Source of the DNA: Euryodendron excelsum
Taxonomy: Eukaryota > Streptophyta > Magnoliopsida > Ericales > Pentaphylacaceae
DNA: 64,000 bases
Assembly: GCA_033060915.1 (NCBI GenBank)
Contig: CM065383.1
Location: 13,122,501 to 13,186,500 of the forward strand
Reading direction: 5' to 3'
The notes beneath the pieces are model-generated. The model searched no databases. It saw nothing but the letters and a program-made list of their open reading frames with translations, and had not been told where the DNA came from. The first letter of the stretch is position 1. Every line of letters starts with the position of its first letter. Shown in pieces: positions 12,721 to 24,379 of this stretch. A program made the translations under genes and the position numbers.

Positions 12721-13862
12721 CCTTCGAGATAAAGATTCAAAATTTTCCCATAAATTTCTAGGATTGTTGGGAGCACAATGAACAAGAATAGTTACAAATA
12801 ATCGTCTAAGCAATATTGGCATCTGATAAGTTGTAGCTTCCTCAAGACAGTGTTCAAAATTGTTGTCATATTCTAAAAGACCTCATAAAAGTGCAGCCTC
12901 ACGAAATGTTTTTGTTATAACACCATTAACATTTCGTAGATGCTTAAAAGATGCTGGTTCTCTGATGTGAGTTAAAAGCAACTGAAGGTAATAAATATCA
13001 CCTTCAGTTGGATGAGTAGTTACAACTCATCCAATAACTCGGCCTTTTTTCCTCTCTGTCCACATTTTGTGTTGTTGAGACCAAACAAAATGTTTAGGAA
13101 AATCTCTATACAGAAACTTTCCATCTTTTGCTTTTGTATTTGTTGTATTCATTGAGAAGAATTCTATGAGTACTGTTTTTGAATTCATATCATTCTTCAA
13201 TACAGAATTTAAATTATCAAAGCTTTTGAAGGTTACAAATTGATAATTTTCCAGATGTATTTGAAGATGTATTACTGATGGATATATATCATTTAAAGAA
13301 AAGTCATAAATTCTCCAAACAGCTTCTGGAGAAGAAATCCATCTTGCTGATTGAAACTGTTCAATCTCATCTATGATGTTGGCCTGTTCTTCTTAAACAA
13401 TGTGAAATCCAACTTTATCATGACCTTTACAAATATACTTGTATAAGTATTTTACAGCCATGATTGTTGAACAAATTTCAACATTGATACGACAATCATA
13501 CTTTGCAAGTAGATATGGGTTTAAAGGAATTACCCAGCAATTGTCAAGTAAATGACCTCGAACTTTAACATGTTGGCCTTGATTTTGCTACCTATATAGA
13601 GGATATGAGTCATTAGAGCTTTGTGTTGTCTCTTTAGAGTCTCTAGGATAATGATTTTTACATTTTTGTCTTCTCATACAGACATTATTTCGATTTAATT
13701 CACCAGATGGGCCATGCATTGTATGTTTTACGACCATAGAAAATAGGTGTGGATTGTCTGTTTTATTTGAAAGCTCAGCAGAACAACACGGTCATAGCTT
13801 TCTGGAGACAACCGCTTATAACCATTTTCCAAAATAACCAATAAGTGCATATGAGGAAGGTG
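12720..13862 (-). pseudogene. Helitron Rep domain, C-terminal part with HUH and Tyr motifs
   Basis: Read on the minus strand, the frame starts beside the inserted LTR-like DNA with HLPHMHLLVILENGYKRLSP. Here H-M-H is the HUH metal-binding motif of rolling-circle replication endonucleases. Further on, a CM...N.CHKHYP-like segment and LNPYLLAKYDCRINVE lead to AVKYLYKYICKGHDK at about 13470-13425, the YxxxY catalytic tyrosine region. A stop follows at the EEQANIIDEIEQ segment (about 13395), and another breaks the frame near 12885. The Rep domain nicks and joins the transposon ends. The upstream half of the same domain lies at 15301-16884. Confidence 0.85.
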
Positions 13863-13869
13863 ATTACGC

Positions 13870-15300
13870 TTCAAAAGTGTAATTATAAGGCCTTAATTAG
13901 TACTTTGTTAGTATTAGTTTATGAGTATATATGTCTTTTTGGTTATGTTTTGATATTAATTAAGTTTATTATATTTTATGTAGGTTTTGAGCTTAAATGG
14001 AGTGATTTCGAATGCAATTTAATCATAGATTTCAAGATGTTGTTGTCAAGGTACAAGGTACTGAAGCTGTGGTACAAGCTGCTGAAATACGCAGAGCTGA
14101 AATTTTTGAAGCCTATATCTCTCGAACTAGAAAGACTATCCAAGCTCATAATATATCGATTTGATATAACTTTTCAAGACCTACAACTTTCATAAAGTGA
14201 CCCAGCCCATCTGAGCACTCAGTGGGAACCGTCGTACGACTGACAACGGAATTTATAGATTAATTCACTTTTTAGTTAGATATAGATTAGTAGATAGCAG
14301 AATAGGTTTAGCAGTTCTATGTTTTGAAGGAGGAAAAGAATTCTAGAGTTTTTCTAGGGTTTTAGAAGGAGTAATCATCCAACCTTTGGAGGCTACAATC
14401 TTTTCATCTTTCAAGGGAGCATCTTTTAATCTTTAGTTTTCGTCTTTAGTTTTTCTTTCTTGTTCTTATTGTGAATTCCAGATTATATTTCTTTAATGTA
14501 GCATTTTCTTTCTTTAATTATTATTTCCATTCTTGCAATCTTTATCATGCATTTTAGTGGCTAAATTCGTTCTTGGTATGGGTTGAGAAAGTAACTAGGT
14601 TACAAGTAGAAATTCAAGATAGTTATGTATTTTCCAATATTTCAAGATCTTGGATCAAGATTTATTTTCTTGCCCATGAATATCTTTGAAAACAATATTC
14701 TTGATTATATCTAGCATGTATGTATAGACTGATTTGTAAGCAGAAATATGTATACCTAGAATTTCTGATAAGGATATTGATTATAACTGCATATATATAT
14801 TCCTATTAAGAATACTTTAGAAATCTATTGTTCTTAATTAAGCTTCAAACATACCTTGTAGACAGGTTTATAAACTAGGACAGGTATGAATGGGACCCTG
14901 GTATGAACACTAGTAAATAAATGAATATCAACTCCAAAAGGGTAATCGAATCTTAAGTTTCTTTAATCAAAACTATCTTGGGAACCTACCTGTAGGCCTA
15001 TTATCGGATCAACCTTGCCAAAACCTTTTTATAATATTTGAATCCATCCCTAAAAATTAGTTTAATTTTCTTGTCTGATAATTTAGATCAATCATCTCCA
15101 ACAATTGATTTTTATTTTCTTTTTGGAAGCTTTCCTGCAATTTTAATTGACTCTGAGCTCGTTATTATTTTGTTCTGATTATAGACCTTGCCAGATTAAG
15201 TTTATTTCTTGTGTTCCTTGTGGATCGACCTCGGACTTACCGAGATATTATTACTGCATCGCAACCGCACACTAGCAGATATAAATTGCACTATTCAGGA
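13870..15300. mobile_element. Non-coding LTR-like insertion inside the Helitron Rep gene
   Basis: Rep coding sequence stops at EFQKRG (about 15310) and resumes at KRNHLPHMH (about 13860), so roughly 1.4 kb has been inserted next to the HUH motif. The insert has no coding potential beyond a chance 116-codon frame. Its last part contains TTCCTTGTGGATCGACCT and GGACTTACCGAGATATTATT, words I associate with the ends of plant Ty3/gypsy LTRs. A TG near 13876 and a CA near 15310 flanked by AAAAG/AAAGG suggest a solo LTR with an imperfect 5-bp target duplication, but the exact ends are uncertain. Assignment to a Tat or related lineage is inference. Confidence 0.6.
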
Positions 15301-16884
15301 ACGATCAAAAGGCCTCTCTTCTGAAACTCTATGACATAAACAAACGCTACAACTTATTCAAATATTTGTTTCTTGGTCACATCATCCAAAAGTTGATCCA
15401 TTTTTGCTCTAAAAATATGAGCTACCAAATCTGGCCTATTCTGTGCTTCTTCACTTGGTCCTAAATTTGTTTCAATTTTCGACCATGATGGATTACAGGT
15501 TATAGTGAGGAAAATATCTAATTTTTGAAATCGTTGAACTAATGTCATAGCATCAACATAACGACGACAAAGATCGCTTGGGCCTCCTATGAATGATGGT
15601 GGGAGAATGATTCTATGGCCAACTTTTGTAGCTCTATCTTCACCTATAGAGACACTGTCAATAATTTTTCGGTATAAATTAGTTCTTATCTGTGTTTGGT
15701 TGTTTTTGAAAAATTGTAGCCTAGACGTTTCAATTTTGACATACATATCAACACAATACTGTTGAAGTAAACGACCAGAACACAAGAGAACAGATTTGTC
15801 ATGAGCCTCATTTGCAACTTATAGCAATAGTATTCATGACATGAAACCATAGCCTTTTTGTTTGATTTTTGCTCCAATACTGAAATTAGATAGGACTTTG
15901 TCAGACTGAAGGAGATTTACATAACTAAATAATTATTTGTAATTAAGATAAGAAAACACTTTTATATTACATTTTGATTCTCTTCTAAGTAGATCAACAG
16001 CAGAAGATATTTTATTAGGAGTTACAAGAAATTGGCCATCACAAGTTGCATCTCTTTTTGACCTATTAACCCTTTGTATTCCATGGTGCCATCCAGTGTC
16101 ACCAAAAGGGAACAATAATGAATATTGTAAAAGATCATAACAACCAAAATAATATCGGATTTTTTCACTATGACTAGAAAGATGTTGAACAATAATATCT
16201 CTTTCTTTGTCTTCAGCTACAGATTTACTTTCAGTCCAAATTGCTGCAACTTGGTATGATGAAGGCTGATTGTACACTCTTTGATCTAAACCAGGATCAC
16301 ATTTGATTATGATACAATGAGTGTCTAAATCACCTACATTTGAGAGACTTCTAAAAAAGATGGAATATGAATTTTGATGTAAGATTGTAATAAGTTTATC
16401 TACAATAGAAGCCTTTAATCTTTGTGACAACTTTAGTCTGTTTTGAACTTCATGATCAATGTCATAAAAGTATAGCTGCAAATGAGAAAGTTTATCACTT
16501 GAATATTCAAATTCATTAATGAAGTGATAAACTTGCCCTTGTATTCTAAATGTGTAAATTCCATGATTCCTCTTACATAAATCTTTGTCATACTTAACTC
16601 CAAAAGAAGTAAAAGCAAAAAAACTGTTATATGTTCGAATATATGTTCGAAAGTCTTTTGCTTCCTCAGAATTTGATATGTATAATTTTTGAAGTTCTGG
16701 TGGACTATTGCTGGAAATTAGCAGGATTTGTCTACTCATGCAACAAAAACTATTAGGCTCAAGATGGAACTTTTTTGCATCGCAATAGTTGCAAGGACTT
16801 TGAATTGGCAGTATTGCAGCTTCTGTAGAAATGACGCACTGCCTATGATTTGAACATTTTCTTGGTCTTACACTTTGAGTTCCT
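15301..16884 (-). pseudogene. Helitron Rep/Hel protein, N-terminal part (broken)
   Basis: On the minus strand an exon seems to start after a splice acceptor near 16885 and first encodes a Cys-rich Helitron N-terminus (CNYCDAKKFHLEP..FCC, about 16790-16735). The open stretch 16739-15933 follows with FRTYIRTYNSFFAFTSFGV, GIYTFRIQGQVYHFI and LLFPFGDTGWHHGIQR, all hallmark Helitron Rep words. After a break, EYYCYKLQMR (about 15820) shifts frame into SGRLLQQYCVDMYVKIETSR and then IILPPSFIGGPSDLCRRYVDAM and ITCNPSW (15785-15354). It ends with a stop in place of the residue after QIFE and then VVAFVYVIEFQKRG at about 15310, where the LTR-like insertion interrupts. At least one frameshift and one stop are visible. 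Confidence 0.88.
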
Positions 16885-17589
16885 ATGTAACAGATAATAT
16901 ATTTGTTGTGAAAGGTATTTATATAGCATCTATTTGAGTAACAAAAGTATTAACACAAAACTTACTCTTAGAAGTAGTTGATTTTGCCATTAATAATGAA
17001 GTTGAACCTATTGAAATAAATAACAACAAAATATAATTTCTTAATTTTTTTTGTCAGCATTACAGCTTCAGTTTTGTTGTTGTGAGAAATAATATATAAT
17101 ATAAATAGTAATATTGTGCATAAAATACTAATCAATTTCAGAAGTGTTGAAGTAGTTTAACTCATCATTCGTTTTCCTAGCAGTGTTCATCAAAGGTCAT
17201 GGTATAATATCTTATTCTAATATTGGTAAAGATGCATTATATAAAATTATAAGTGTGTATTTTGATATTATAGCTATACATTTATTTTGTAAATATTTTG
17301 AATAGTCTTTTAAGCATTATTATTAGTTAAAATAATATAAAATAATTTAGAAAATTTAAAAGCCTCTATACATACACCTTATATAGAAAGGAAAGATGTA
17401 TGTTCTTCTGTAATGTTGTTCATTTTGATAAATAATTTAATCAACTTCTTTTTCATTCATTATTGTATGCCCTGCTTTGTGCTTGCTGTTAGAGTTGTTA
17501 TACATTGCCATATAATTTTAAATAAATAATCATAATTTATACCATTGTAATAAATATACGCATAGCCTAATAGTATATAACTGTTGTAA

Positions 17590-17890
17590 ATGTGTAATAC
17601 CTAGTGAATTGTTCTTCTGATACAATGACACTTGCTTCTTGCTAGCATAAGTCTCTTGCCGTTTCCTATTTTTTTCGTTGTGTCCTTTCTATTCTATTAA
17701 AAATTTAAATTTTTAAAAGAATTGATTTTGGATACGATATTTAAATTGTCTTATTAATTAATATCGTGTATGGATGTGAAATATAATCATATTTAATTTG
17801 GAACGCCGATTAACTATTGTTATTACTTACGAAAGGTTAAAGGAATTTGTTGATCTTCATTTTCAGCAAAATTTTTTCTTTTTGGTATTG
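17590..17890 (-). pseudogene. Probable 5' exons of the Helitron Rep gene
   Basis: Two minus-strand blocks look like short upstream exons. About 17890-17832 encodes KNFAENEDQQIPLTF before a GTAAGT donor. About 17700-17610 encodes a basic stretch with ENRKRQETYASKKQVSLYQK before a GTATTA donor. Basic, Arg/Lys/Gln-rich N-termini are usual in Helitron Rep proteins. Exon limits and start codon are not certain. Confidence 0.35.
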
Positions 17891-19540
17891 TGTCGTGGCA
17901 ATCGAAAATACATATAAAAGTAGTTCATATAAAACATTATTTATGATGATCACATATAAAAAATTTAATTTAAGCTATTAAAAGAACAATATGAAAGACA
18001 TATATTACATTGTGTTAAATGAAAAATCTAACAGTGATATAACACTTTCTGAGAAAAAACAATTAAAATTTATCCAACTATAAATTATGAATGTTATACA
18101 ATAGATATTTAATACAAGAAAGGAAGTAAAATTTACACAAGTATGAATTATAAATTCATTTTGCATTTTTTTTCTTCATATCTGTTAATTTCTTTAAAAA
18201 GATATAATGATGTAGTTAAATTTGACCTGTAAAAGGGAGCAAAATAATTCACAATTTATTTGAAATTCAAATCATCTGTTAAATCAAATACATACATATG
18301 AAAGCAGACATAATGAAAATGAATTATACCACAAAATTAGAATACCAAAAGCAACAAAAAGATAATCATAATTACTATCTAATGAAGTACTAAATTAAGA
18401 GATGACAATTATTAAAAATAAAAATGTTCAAAATTATTTATAAATCAATGAAACAAAGCTAATAATATGAAAGTGGAAAGAGGAAAATTATGTTTACCCC
18501 CAGTTCTTGATTATACTATAAGAATGAACAGGTGGAAGACGAACCTGTTTCACAAAAAAACTATTTTTACTATCAAAATGATAAATCAGAGCAATAATAA
18601 TTCAAGAAGCTCCTGATTCAGCACATTATGTTTTTTTTTTTTTTTTGCAAAAAAAAATATGTTATCTAGTTAGGACAATGTACAATAACTTGCATATACA
18701 ACAAAGAACAAAAAATATCCATCTCTCTTGAGTTGTTTAGTTTTTGGGAAACTGCTTTATGAAAATATGTGTTTGTGCACATAAGAATAAAAAATCATGA
18801 GAAATTAATTATCTACAATCACGTGACAAGGAAAAAAAGATTAGGAAATTCATACATTAATTTTCACTGGTTAATTTGATTGCCTTCACTAGTGAGTTTT
18901 AAACAAACGGAATAGATTTGTAACTTGGTTAGACAAAATAAAAAAACTATTGGTTTCAGCATTATCTTCTCTTCTTTGAATTTCACTTATATGAGGTAAA
19001 TTTAAAAACTCTTTTGTCTTTGTCAACATCATTTACACAAAACTAAGCTAAAAACTAAGTAATAATCAGACAACAGATAAAATAAATATTTTTTGTCTAT
19101 TTTGTTGTCATTGCTCACCTACCAAAGTAATGAAAGAAGACGAAGGCAAAAAAATGAATTGAATATTACAATCCAAACTACAACTATAAACCTCATAACA
19201 TAAAATAAGAAATGATACAGAATAATAAAATCAATAAGAATAAAGTTATATTACTCACCTGATTCAATTGCACAAGATAAACTCATAAAGATATATTTTT
19301 TTTAAGAACACAAAACACTAAAAATAAGGTTTTTATTTATTTGTCTTTCCGTTTCCCAGTTAGCAAAAGAATGAAAGAAGAGAAAGAACCCAAAAAATGC
19401 ATTTATTGAAGTAGTAATTGTAAAAGCAGGGAAATAAGTACTAATCCAGTGCGTTTTGGGTTTCTTAGCTACCAAAAGAACAAAAAAAAAGGGGTAAAAA
19501 AGCCCACAAAAAGCATTGATTAGAAGAGTAATTATATAAT
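17891..19540. other. AT-rich spacer, no gene seen
   Basis: Very AT-rich DNA with only short frames. It may be intron or 5' leader of the Helitron Rep gene. Sequences reading CTCACCT (minus-strand AGGTGAG, a splice-donor consensus) recur near 19117 and 19255, which would fit alternative 5' untranslated exons. No other structure was recognised. Confidence 0.4.
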
Positions 19541-19935
19541 TTGAGAAATACATACTCACTCAGTGATCAGTCACTATAGATCCAAAATAAACGCCAGCTC
19601 TACAATGTCGAATTAAGCGAAAGAAAACAAAGGAATGAAATCGCAAAAAGCAAAGCTTTAAGCAATCGTGACTGAAGAAGAAGAAAATAAAGAAAGAGTA
19701 GAGAGAAACAAGACAGCGAGATAATTGAGATTTGGAGCAGACGCTTAAAGATTGTACAGATATATTTCACACTTTATTTGTCCTTAATACCCTTTGAGAT
19801 TCTCACTAATATCTTAACACATAAGTGCACTATAAAAAAAATAAAGGATAAAATGGACATTTTAATTGAAAGCTTAATAAAAGCTTCTAAGTGAAGACAA
19901 TATAATCGCATAGGTCAGTGTAATATATATATATA
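19541..19935 (-). repeat. Leader-like repeat, copy 1
   Basis: This block aligns with 20990-21365. Shared words include CAGTCACT, a (A)GATTGTACAGAT..ATTTCA core, ACTTTATTTGTC.TTAATACCCT, CTTAACACATAAGTG, TGGACATTT.AATTGAA and finally AGGTCAGTGTA.TA. A partial third copy lies at 19958-20090. On the minus strand the block contains an AGTGAGTATG donor-like site. Because copy 1 lies upstream of the Helitron Rep gene, it may be the Helitron 5' leader. That function is inference. Confidence 0.6.
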
Positions 19936-19957
19936 CATACAAAGAGACAAAATATAT

Positions 19958-20090
19958 ATAGCAATCCATTTCACACTTATTTGTCCTTAATACCCTCTCA
20001 CATTCTCACTAATATCTTAATACCTATGTCTACTGTACCCAAAAAACACTAAGAATAAACTGGACATTTCAATTGAAATTATAATATAAA
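19958..20090 (-). repeat. Leader-like repeat, partial copy
   Basis: This fragment shares TTTCACACTTATTTGTCCTT, TTCTCACTAATATCTTAA and TGGACATTTCAATTGAA with the copies at 19541 and 20990. Confidence 0.6.
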
Positions 20091-20989
20091 GTGGTGTAGG
20101 AAAACAATCTTATCCCAACACTCAAGTGCTCCACGTGGGGTGATGTTATTAACAACATCACAATGTATGAGTAGTGAGATGCTTTCTAATGACCTATGAA
20201 GAGCTCCGTCTCTAGTTCAATTAAATCTCACTATTCTTATTTATTTTTGCATGACACATTGAAAGATAAAAAGGAATTCCTTAAGAAAAAGAAAATATAA
20301 AATAAATGAGATAATTACCCGAAAGAATATCAACAAAGCACATGCAGAAAAGTTCGTTGATCCCCAAAGCTATACTTCTGGACCCAAAAAAATTCAAAAA
20401 GCAAAAACAAAGAGGTCGAAAATTAGAAAAGAAGAAGAAAATGAAAGAAGCAAGAGAGGAAAGAAATCACATGGTTCATGAGCTATTGATGAAGATGAAA
20501 AACATAAGGAGAGGTGTTAACAAAGCCAAAAGACCAGTAAACATACACTACTCCTTTTAATGATAGGTTACCATACATATTGCTAGAAATTCGTTCTATT
20601 GATTTTGATGTATTGAGAACATAATTTATAAAGCATCTATGTAGTGGATAAATAAGACAGAATAAAAAAATTAATAAAAAAAAAGAAGTGGTGTAAAATT
20701 GTTCTCTCACATTTTCAATAACTTAAACATTTTCAAGCGCAATCATCACTTTACCACTTTTAATTAGCAGACAAAATCAAGTTAGGAATCAACAGGAAGG
20801 TTGAAAAATACAAGAAACCACTAAAACATCTCAAATATAACTATAAAATAAACAAAGAAAATAACTCAAAAAATATTTCTTTCTGGTTCTATTTGTTACG
20901 GGGAAAAAAAAAAAAAAATCAAAGAACAGGAAAAAAAGGAAAAAAAGCATTCAATCATAGATCAAAGAATAAAATAAGTATACAATCAG

Positions 20990-21365
20990 ATAAGTGAATG
21001 CTCACCCAGAGGTCAGTCACTGGAGATCCGAAGCAAACTCCAATCCCATGAGAGAAAACTAACCAAAAAACACCAAAGAAAAGTATACAGCAATTGCAGA
21101 AAAGAAGAGATGAAGAAAAGAAGAGAAAGTTTAGAAAATAAAGGCAGCAAAAAGCGTCAGATTTGGAGCTATCCTTGCAGATTGTACAGATCTATTTCAT
21201 ACTTTATTTGTCATTAATACCCTCTCCCATTCTCTCTAATCTCTTAACACATAAGTGTACCATACAACAAGATAACAAGGGTAAACTGGACATTTCAATT
21301 GAATAAATCTAAGCCCGTCACTATGATCTCACAGGTCAGTGTAGTACAGGCGAAAAAATACATAC
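20990..21365 (-). repeat. Leader-like repeat, copy 2
   Basis: Second full copy of the block at 19541-19935, including the terminal CACAGGTCAGTGTAGTA. The minus strand just outside both copies starts TCT and then contains GTATGTAT, which could be remnants of two Helitron 5' ends (nested or tandem insertion). The preceding base is not the A expected for a Helitron site, so the ends remain uncertain. Confidence 0.55.
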
Positions 21366-21639
21366 GTAGACATCGATAAAAGTTTTCTTATTACCCTTTA
21401 AATAAACACAATATACAAAAGTTAAAAATAAAACATTTAAGTACTCCCATGTGAGCACACGTCATCAATGGCGTTACCCATCATGACTATGGAGACAATG
21501 CAGCCAAATATCCAACAAAGCTGTATTCCCTTACTAGCCTCCACACATACCCAATGCACGCAAGACAAAAACGTGTAACAAAGTGAAATAACCCAGGGTA
21601 AAACAGACCATTCGCATAGGACGAATGAACAGTGTTTTT

Positions 21640-21732
21640 TGCATCGGTGCTTTATATATAGTAGGATATATACCTATATATATATATATAAGCAAAAGAT
21701 GCAAAATGATACAATTAACAAATAATCAATCA

Positions 21733-21803
<71 letters not shown>

Positions 21804-22320
21804 AATCAATTGGGAATTTGAAACCACACCCAGTGACCCATCACCATATTGTCGCTATCATTACAATTTTACAAATCAATTGGAAAACATACTTTGTCAG
21901 TACTAGTAAGAGAATAAATCATGAAGCATGGGCACCAAAGGTGAGGGGCGAGCCTTTCTTCTCCAAAGGTGAGTCTTTCTTCTTCTCTGTCTCTCTCTCT
22001 CTCTCTCTCTGTGTCTCTCTCTCAAGGGCTTTTTTTTAATGGGTTTAAGAATTAAGTTGATTGAAGTGGGCTGTAACTATCTCTCTTATAGATTTTTTTT
22101 TTAATGGATTTAAGAATTAAGTTGATTGAAGTGGGCTATAATTAATTGGGCTAAGTAAAATAATAAAAGTTATTAGGCTAAGCAATAAAAAATGGTGGGC
22201 TAAAAACTATTGGGGTGGGCCAAACTTGAATCTTCAAAAAATTTGGACATTAAAATAAGGTGTTGGGCAAGGCTCCCCTAGGCTACAGCCTAAGAGAGCC
22301 TTGGGCTTCCCTCCATATAT
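21640..22320. repeat. Tandem ~0.6 kb block with terminal hairpin, copy 1
   Basis: Each of three adjacent copies runs in the same order. First comes TATATA-rich sequence and GCAAAATGATA. A long (AT)n follows, then TCAAATCAATTGGGAATTTG and CCAGTGACCCA. Next are ATTGTCGCTATCATTACAAT, CTTTCTTCTCC, CTCTCTCTC, TGGGTTTAAGAATTAAGTTG and AAATAAGGTGTTGGG. The end is a GC-rich hairpin, AGGCTCCCCTAGGCT..AGCC...GAGCCT. In this copy the hairpin is at about 22270-22303, followed by CCCTCCATATATTAATAATA. The block has no coding sequence. Confidence 0.85.
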
Positions 22321-22522
22321 TAATAATATCTACCTATATATATAAGCGCTGCAAAATGATATAGTCAACAATACAAATCAATTGGATTTGGGACCAAACC
22401 CAATTGCTGCTGGCTTGGCCAGCTGCCTTGCAAAATGATATAGATACATATATATACCTATATATATATATGTATATATATAAGCAAAAGCTACAAAATG
22501 ATATAGTCAACAAACAATCATT

Positions 22523-22577
<55 letters not shown>

Positions 22578-23000
22578 AATCAATTGGGAATTTGGGACCA
22601 AACCCAGTGACCCACCACCATATTGTCACTATCATTACAATTTTACAAATCAATTGGAAAACATACTTTGCCAGTACCTGTAAGACAATGAATCATGAAG
22701 CACGAGCACTAAAGGTGAGCAGCAAGACTTTCTTCTCTAAAAGTGAGTCTTTTTTCTCCGTCTCTCTCTCTTAGGGCTTTTTTTTAATGGGTTTAAGAAT
22801 TAAGTTAATTGAAGTGGGTTGTAATTAATTGGGTTGAGTAAAATAATAAAAGTTATTACGCTAAGCAATAAAAAATGGTGGGCTGAAAAATATTGGGGTG
22901 GGCTAAACTTGAATCTTCAAAAAATTTGGACATAAAAATAAGGTGTTGGGTTAGGCTCCCCTAGGCTATAGCCCAAGGGAGCCTTTGGCATCCCTCCATA
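22321..23000. repeat. Tandem ~0.6 kb block with terminal hairpin, copy 2
   Basis: Second copy of the block starting near 21640. Its (AT)n tract lies at about 22526-22575 and its hairpin at about 22952-22987. It is preceded by an extra partial duplication of the opening part (22340-22450). Confidence 0.85.
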
Positions 23001-23560
23001 TATTAATAATATATACCTATATATGTAAGCAAAAGCTGCAAAATGATATAGTCAACAAACAATCATATATATATAGGTACATATATATATATATCAAACC
23101 CAGTGACCCACCACCATATTGTCGCTATCATTACAATTTTACAAATCAATTGGAGAACACACTTTGCCAGTAGCTATAAGAGAATGAATCATGAAACATG
23201 GGCACTGAAGGTGTGCGACGAGTCTTTCTTTTCCGAAGGTGAGTCTTTTTTCTCCGTCTCTCTCTCTTAGGGCCTTTTTTTTAGTGGGTTTAAGAATTAA
23301 GTTGATTGAAGTGGGCTGTAACTCTCTCTCTCTTAAGGCTTTTTTTTTTAGTGGGTTTAAGAATTAAGTTGATTGAAGTGGGCTGTAATTAATTGGACTG
23401 AGTAAAATAGTAAAAGTTATCAGGCTAAGCAATAAAAAATGGTGGGCTAAAAAATATTGGGGTGGGCTAAACTTGAATCTTCAAAAAATTTAGACATAAA
23501 AATAAGGTGTTGGGCTAGGCTCCCCTAGGCTACAGCCCAGGGGAGCCTTAGGCATCCCTC
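23001..23560. repeat. Tandem ~0.6 kb block with terminal hairpin, copy 3
   Basis: Third copy, with a shorter (AT)n tract and an internal duplication of the TGGGTTTAAGAATTAAGTTG segment (near 23284 and 23352). The terminal hairpin at 23517-23548 has a 15-bp stem with one mismatch. The copies differ mainly in AT-tract length, as expected from slippage or unequal exchange. Confidence 0.85.
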
Positions 23561-24013
23561 CACCCTTGTATGGCCCAATTCTTTCTCAACTAGATTTCTC
23601 ATTGTTATTACAATTAAAAATCCAAACTTACGAATTTAGATTTCAATCGAGAGAGAAGGGTCTACAGATAGAGAGAACTAGAATGGGAGTGGGGTGAGTG
23701 TGGGTAGGGGGTGGACTAGGTAACGATTGGCTAACTATGGCGGGTGGCGAGGAGTGTTGGGACCTGACGATGAGGGGTTCAGAGGCTGAAAAAAAAGAGG
23801 AAGTCTTGTGGGGTAGGGGAGGGCTAGGCAACGGTGGGCTAGGGGAAGGGGGGCTGGTTGGCTGGTGGCAAATGGGGTAAGAGAGGGCTTGTGGCTTGCC
23901 AGAAAGAATTACACCATGGACGGAATGGTTGTTTATGGTGGGTCTGTGAGTTAGCATCAGAGAAAAATAGAAAGAAAGAGAAAGAAACAATTATGTTATG
24001 TTCAAATAATAAA
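23561..24013. other. Spacer with G-rich plus strand, no gene seen
   Basis: Around 23680-23880 the plus strand is unusually G-rich (many GGG runs, GGGGTAGGGGAGGG-like). Open frames occur on both strands here, but they are compositional and have no recognised domain. Confidence 0.5.
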
Positions 24014-24018
24014 TTATT

Positions 24019-24379
24019 TGTTATGAAAACAGTGAAATAATTGTTCATGGATGACTTTTACAAGTTTTTCTCATTACTGTGCGTTTGCTTCGTCTATATA
24101 TAGAGTTGGAGAAAGCATACAATAAGAAGAAGAAGAAGAGAAAAAAAGGAAGAGGAGGAGCAAAAAAAAAAAATGAGAGATAAAGTAAAAACTCTAGACA
24201 ATTGTATTTATATTTCTTCTTGTAATATAATGCAATCTTAGGTAATCAAGAAGATCAACCTTTAATAGTTCTAGAAGAACTAATCTAAGAAATATTTCAC
24301 AGTTCCCTAAGAACTAATTTTACTATATCTTGTGTTAAGTTATATTTATCTGCTTTATATTTTCTATAGTTTTATAACA
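24019..24379 (+). repeat. Copia 5' LTR
   Basis: Begins TGTTATG and ends TATAACA. It contains a TATATATAG promoter-like box near 24096 and a GAAGAAGAAGAAGAG tract. The sequence after the LTR (CGTTCATGGGG) is not the usual TGGTATCAGAGC primer site, so the PBS is altered or of another type. Confidence 0.93.

Larger units (their letters stand above)
8682..17890 (-). mobile_element. Helitron, autonomous-type but decayed; termini not located
   Basis: Read on the minus strand, this segment carries the plant Helitron gene pair: a Rep/PIF1-helicase gene (about 17.9 to 11.1 kb) followed by an RPA70-like OB-fold gene (about 10.95 to 8.68 kb). In known plant Helitrons the first gene drives rolling-circle transposition and the second resembles the single-strand DNA-binding protein RPA1. 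The coding frames here are broken by stops, frameshifts and a nested insertion at about 13.87-15.30 kb, so this copy is dead. The 5' end (TC) lies upstream of 17.9 kb. Diverged leader-like repeats at 19.5-21.4 kb may belong to it. The 3' hairpin plus CTRR was not identified. Confidence 0.85.

Noticed and set aside
20342..20560. Lys-rich frame of 72 codons
   Set aside because: AAG/AAA-rich low-complexity sequence without promoter, splice sites or known family.
19541..21375. Exact Helitron 5' TC termini at about 19945 and 21374
   Set aside because: Both start TCT on the minus strand and share GTATGTAT, but neither is preceded by the A expected at a Helitron insertion site. Kept only as a possibility.
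23643..24048. Frames of up to 115 codons on both strands, Pro/Ser-rich or Gly-rich
   Set aside because: They follow from the G-rich composition. No domain, no splice structure, and opposite strands are equally open.
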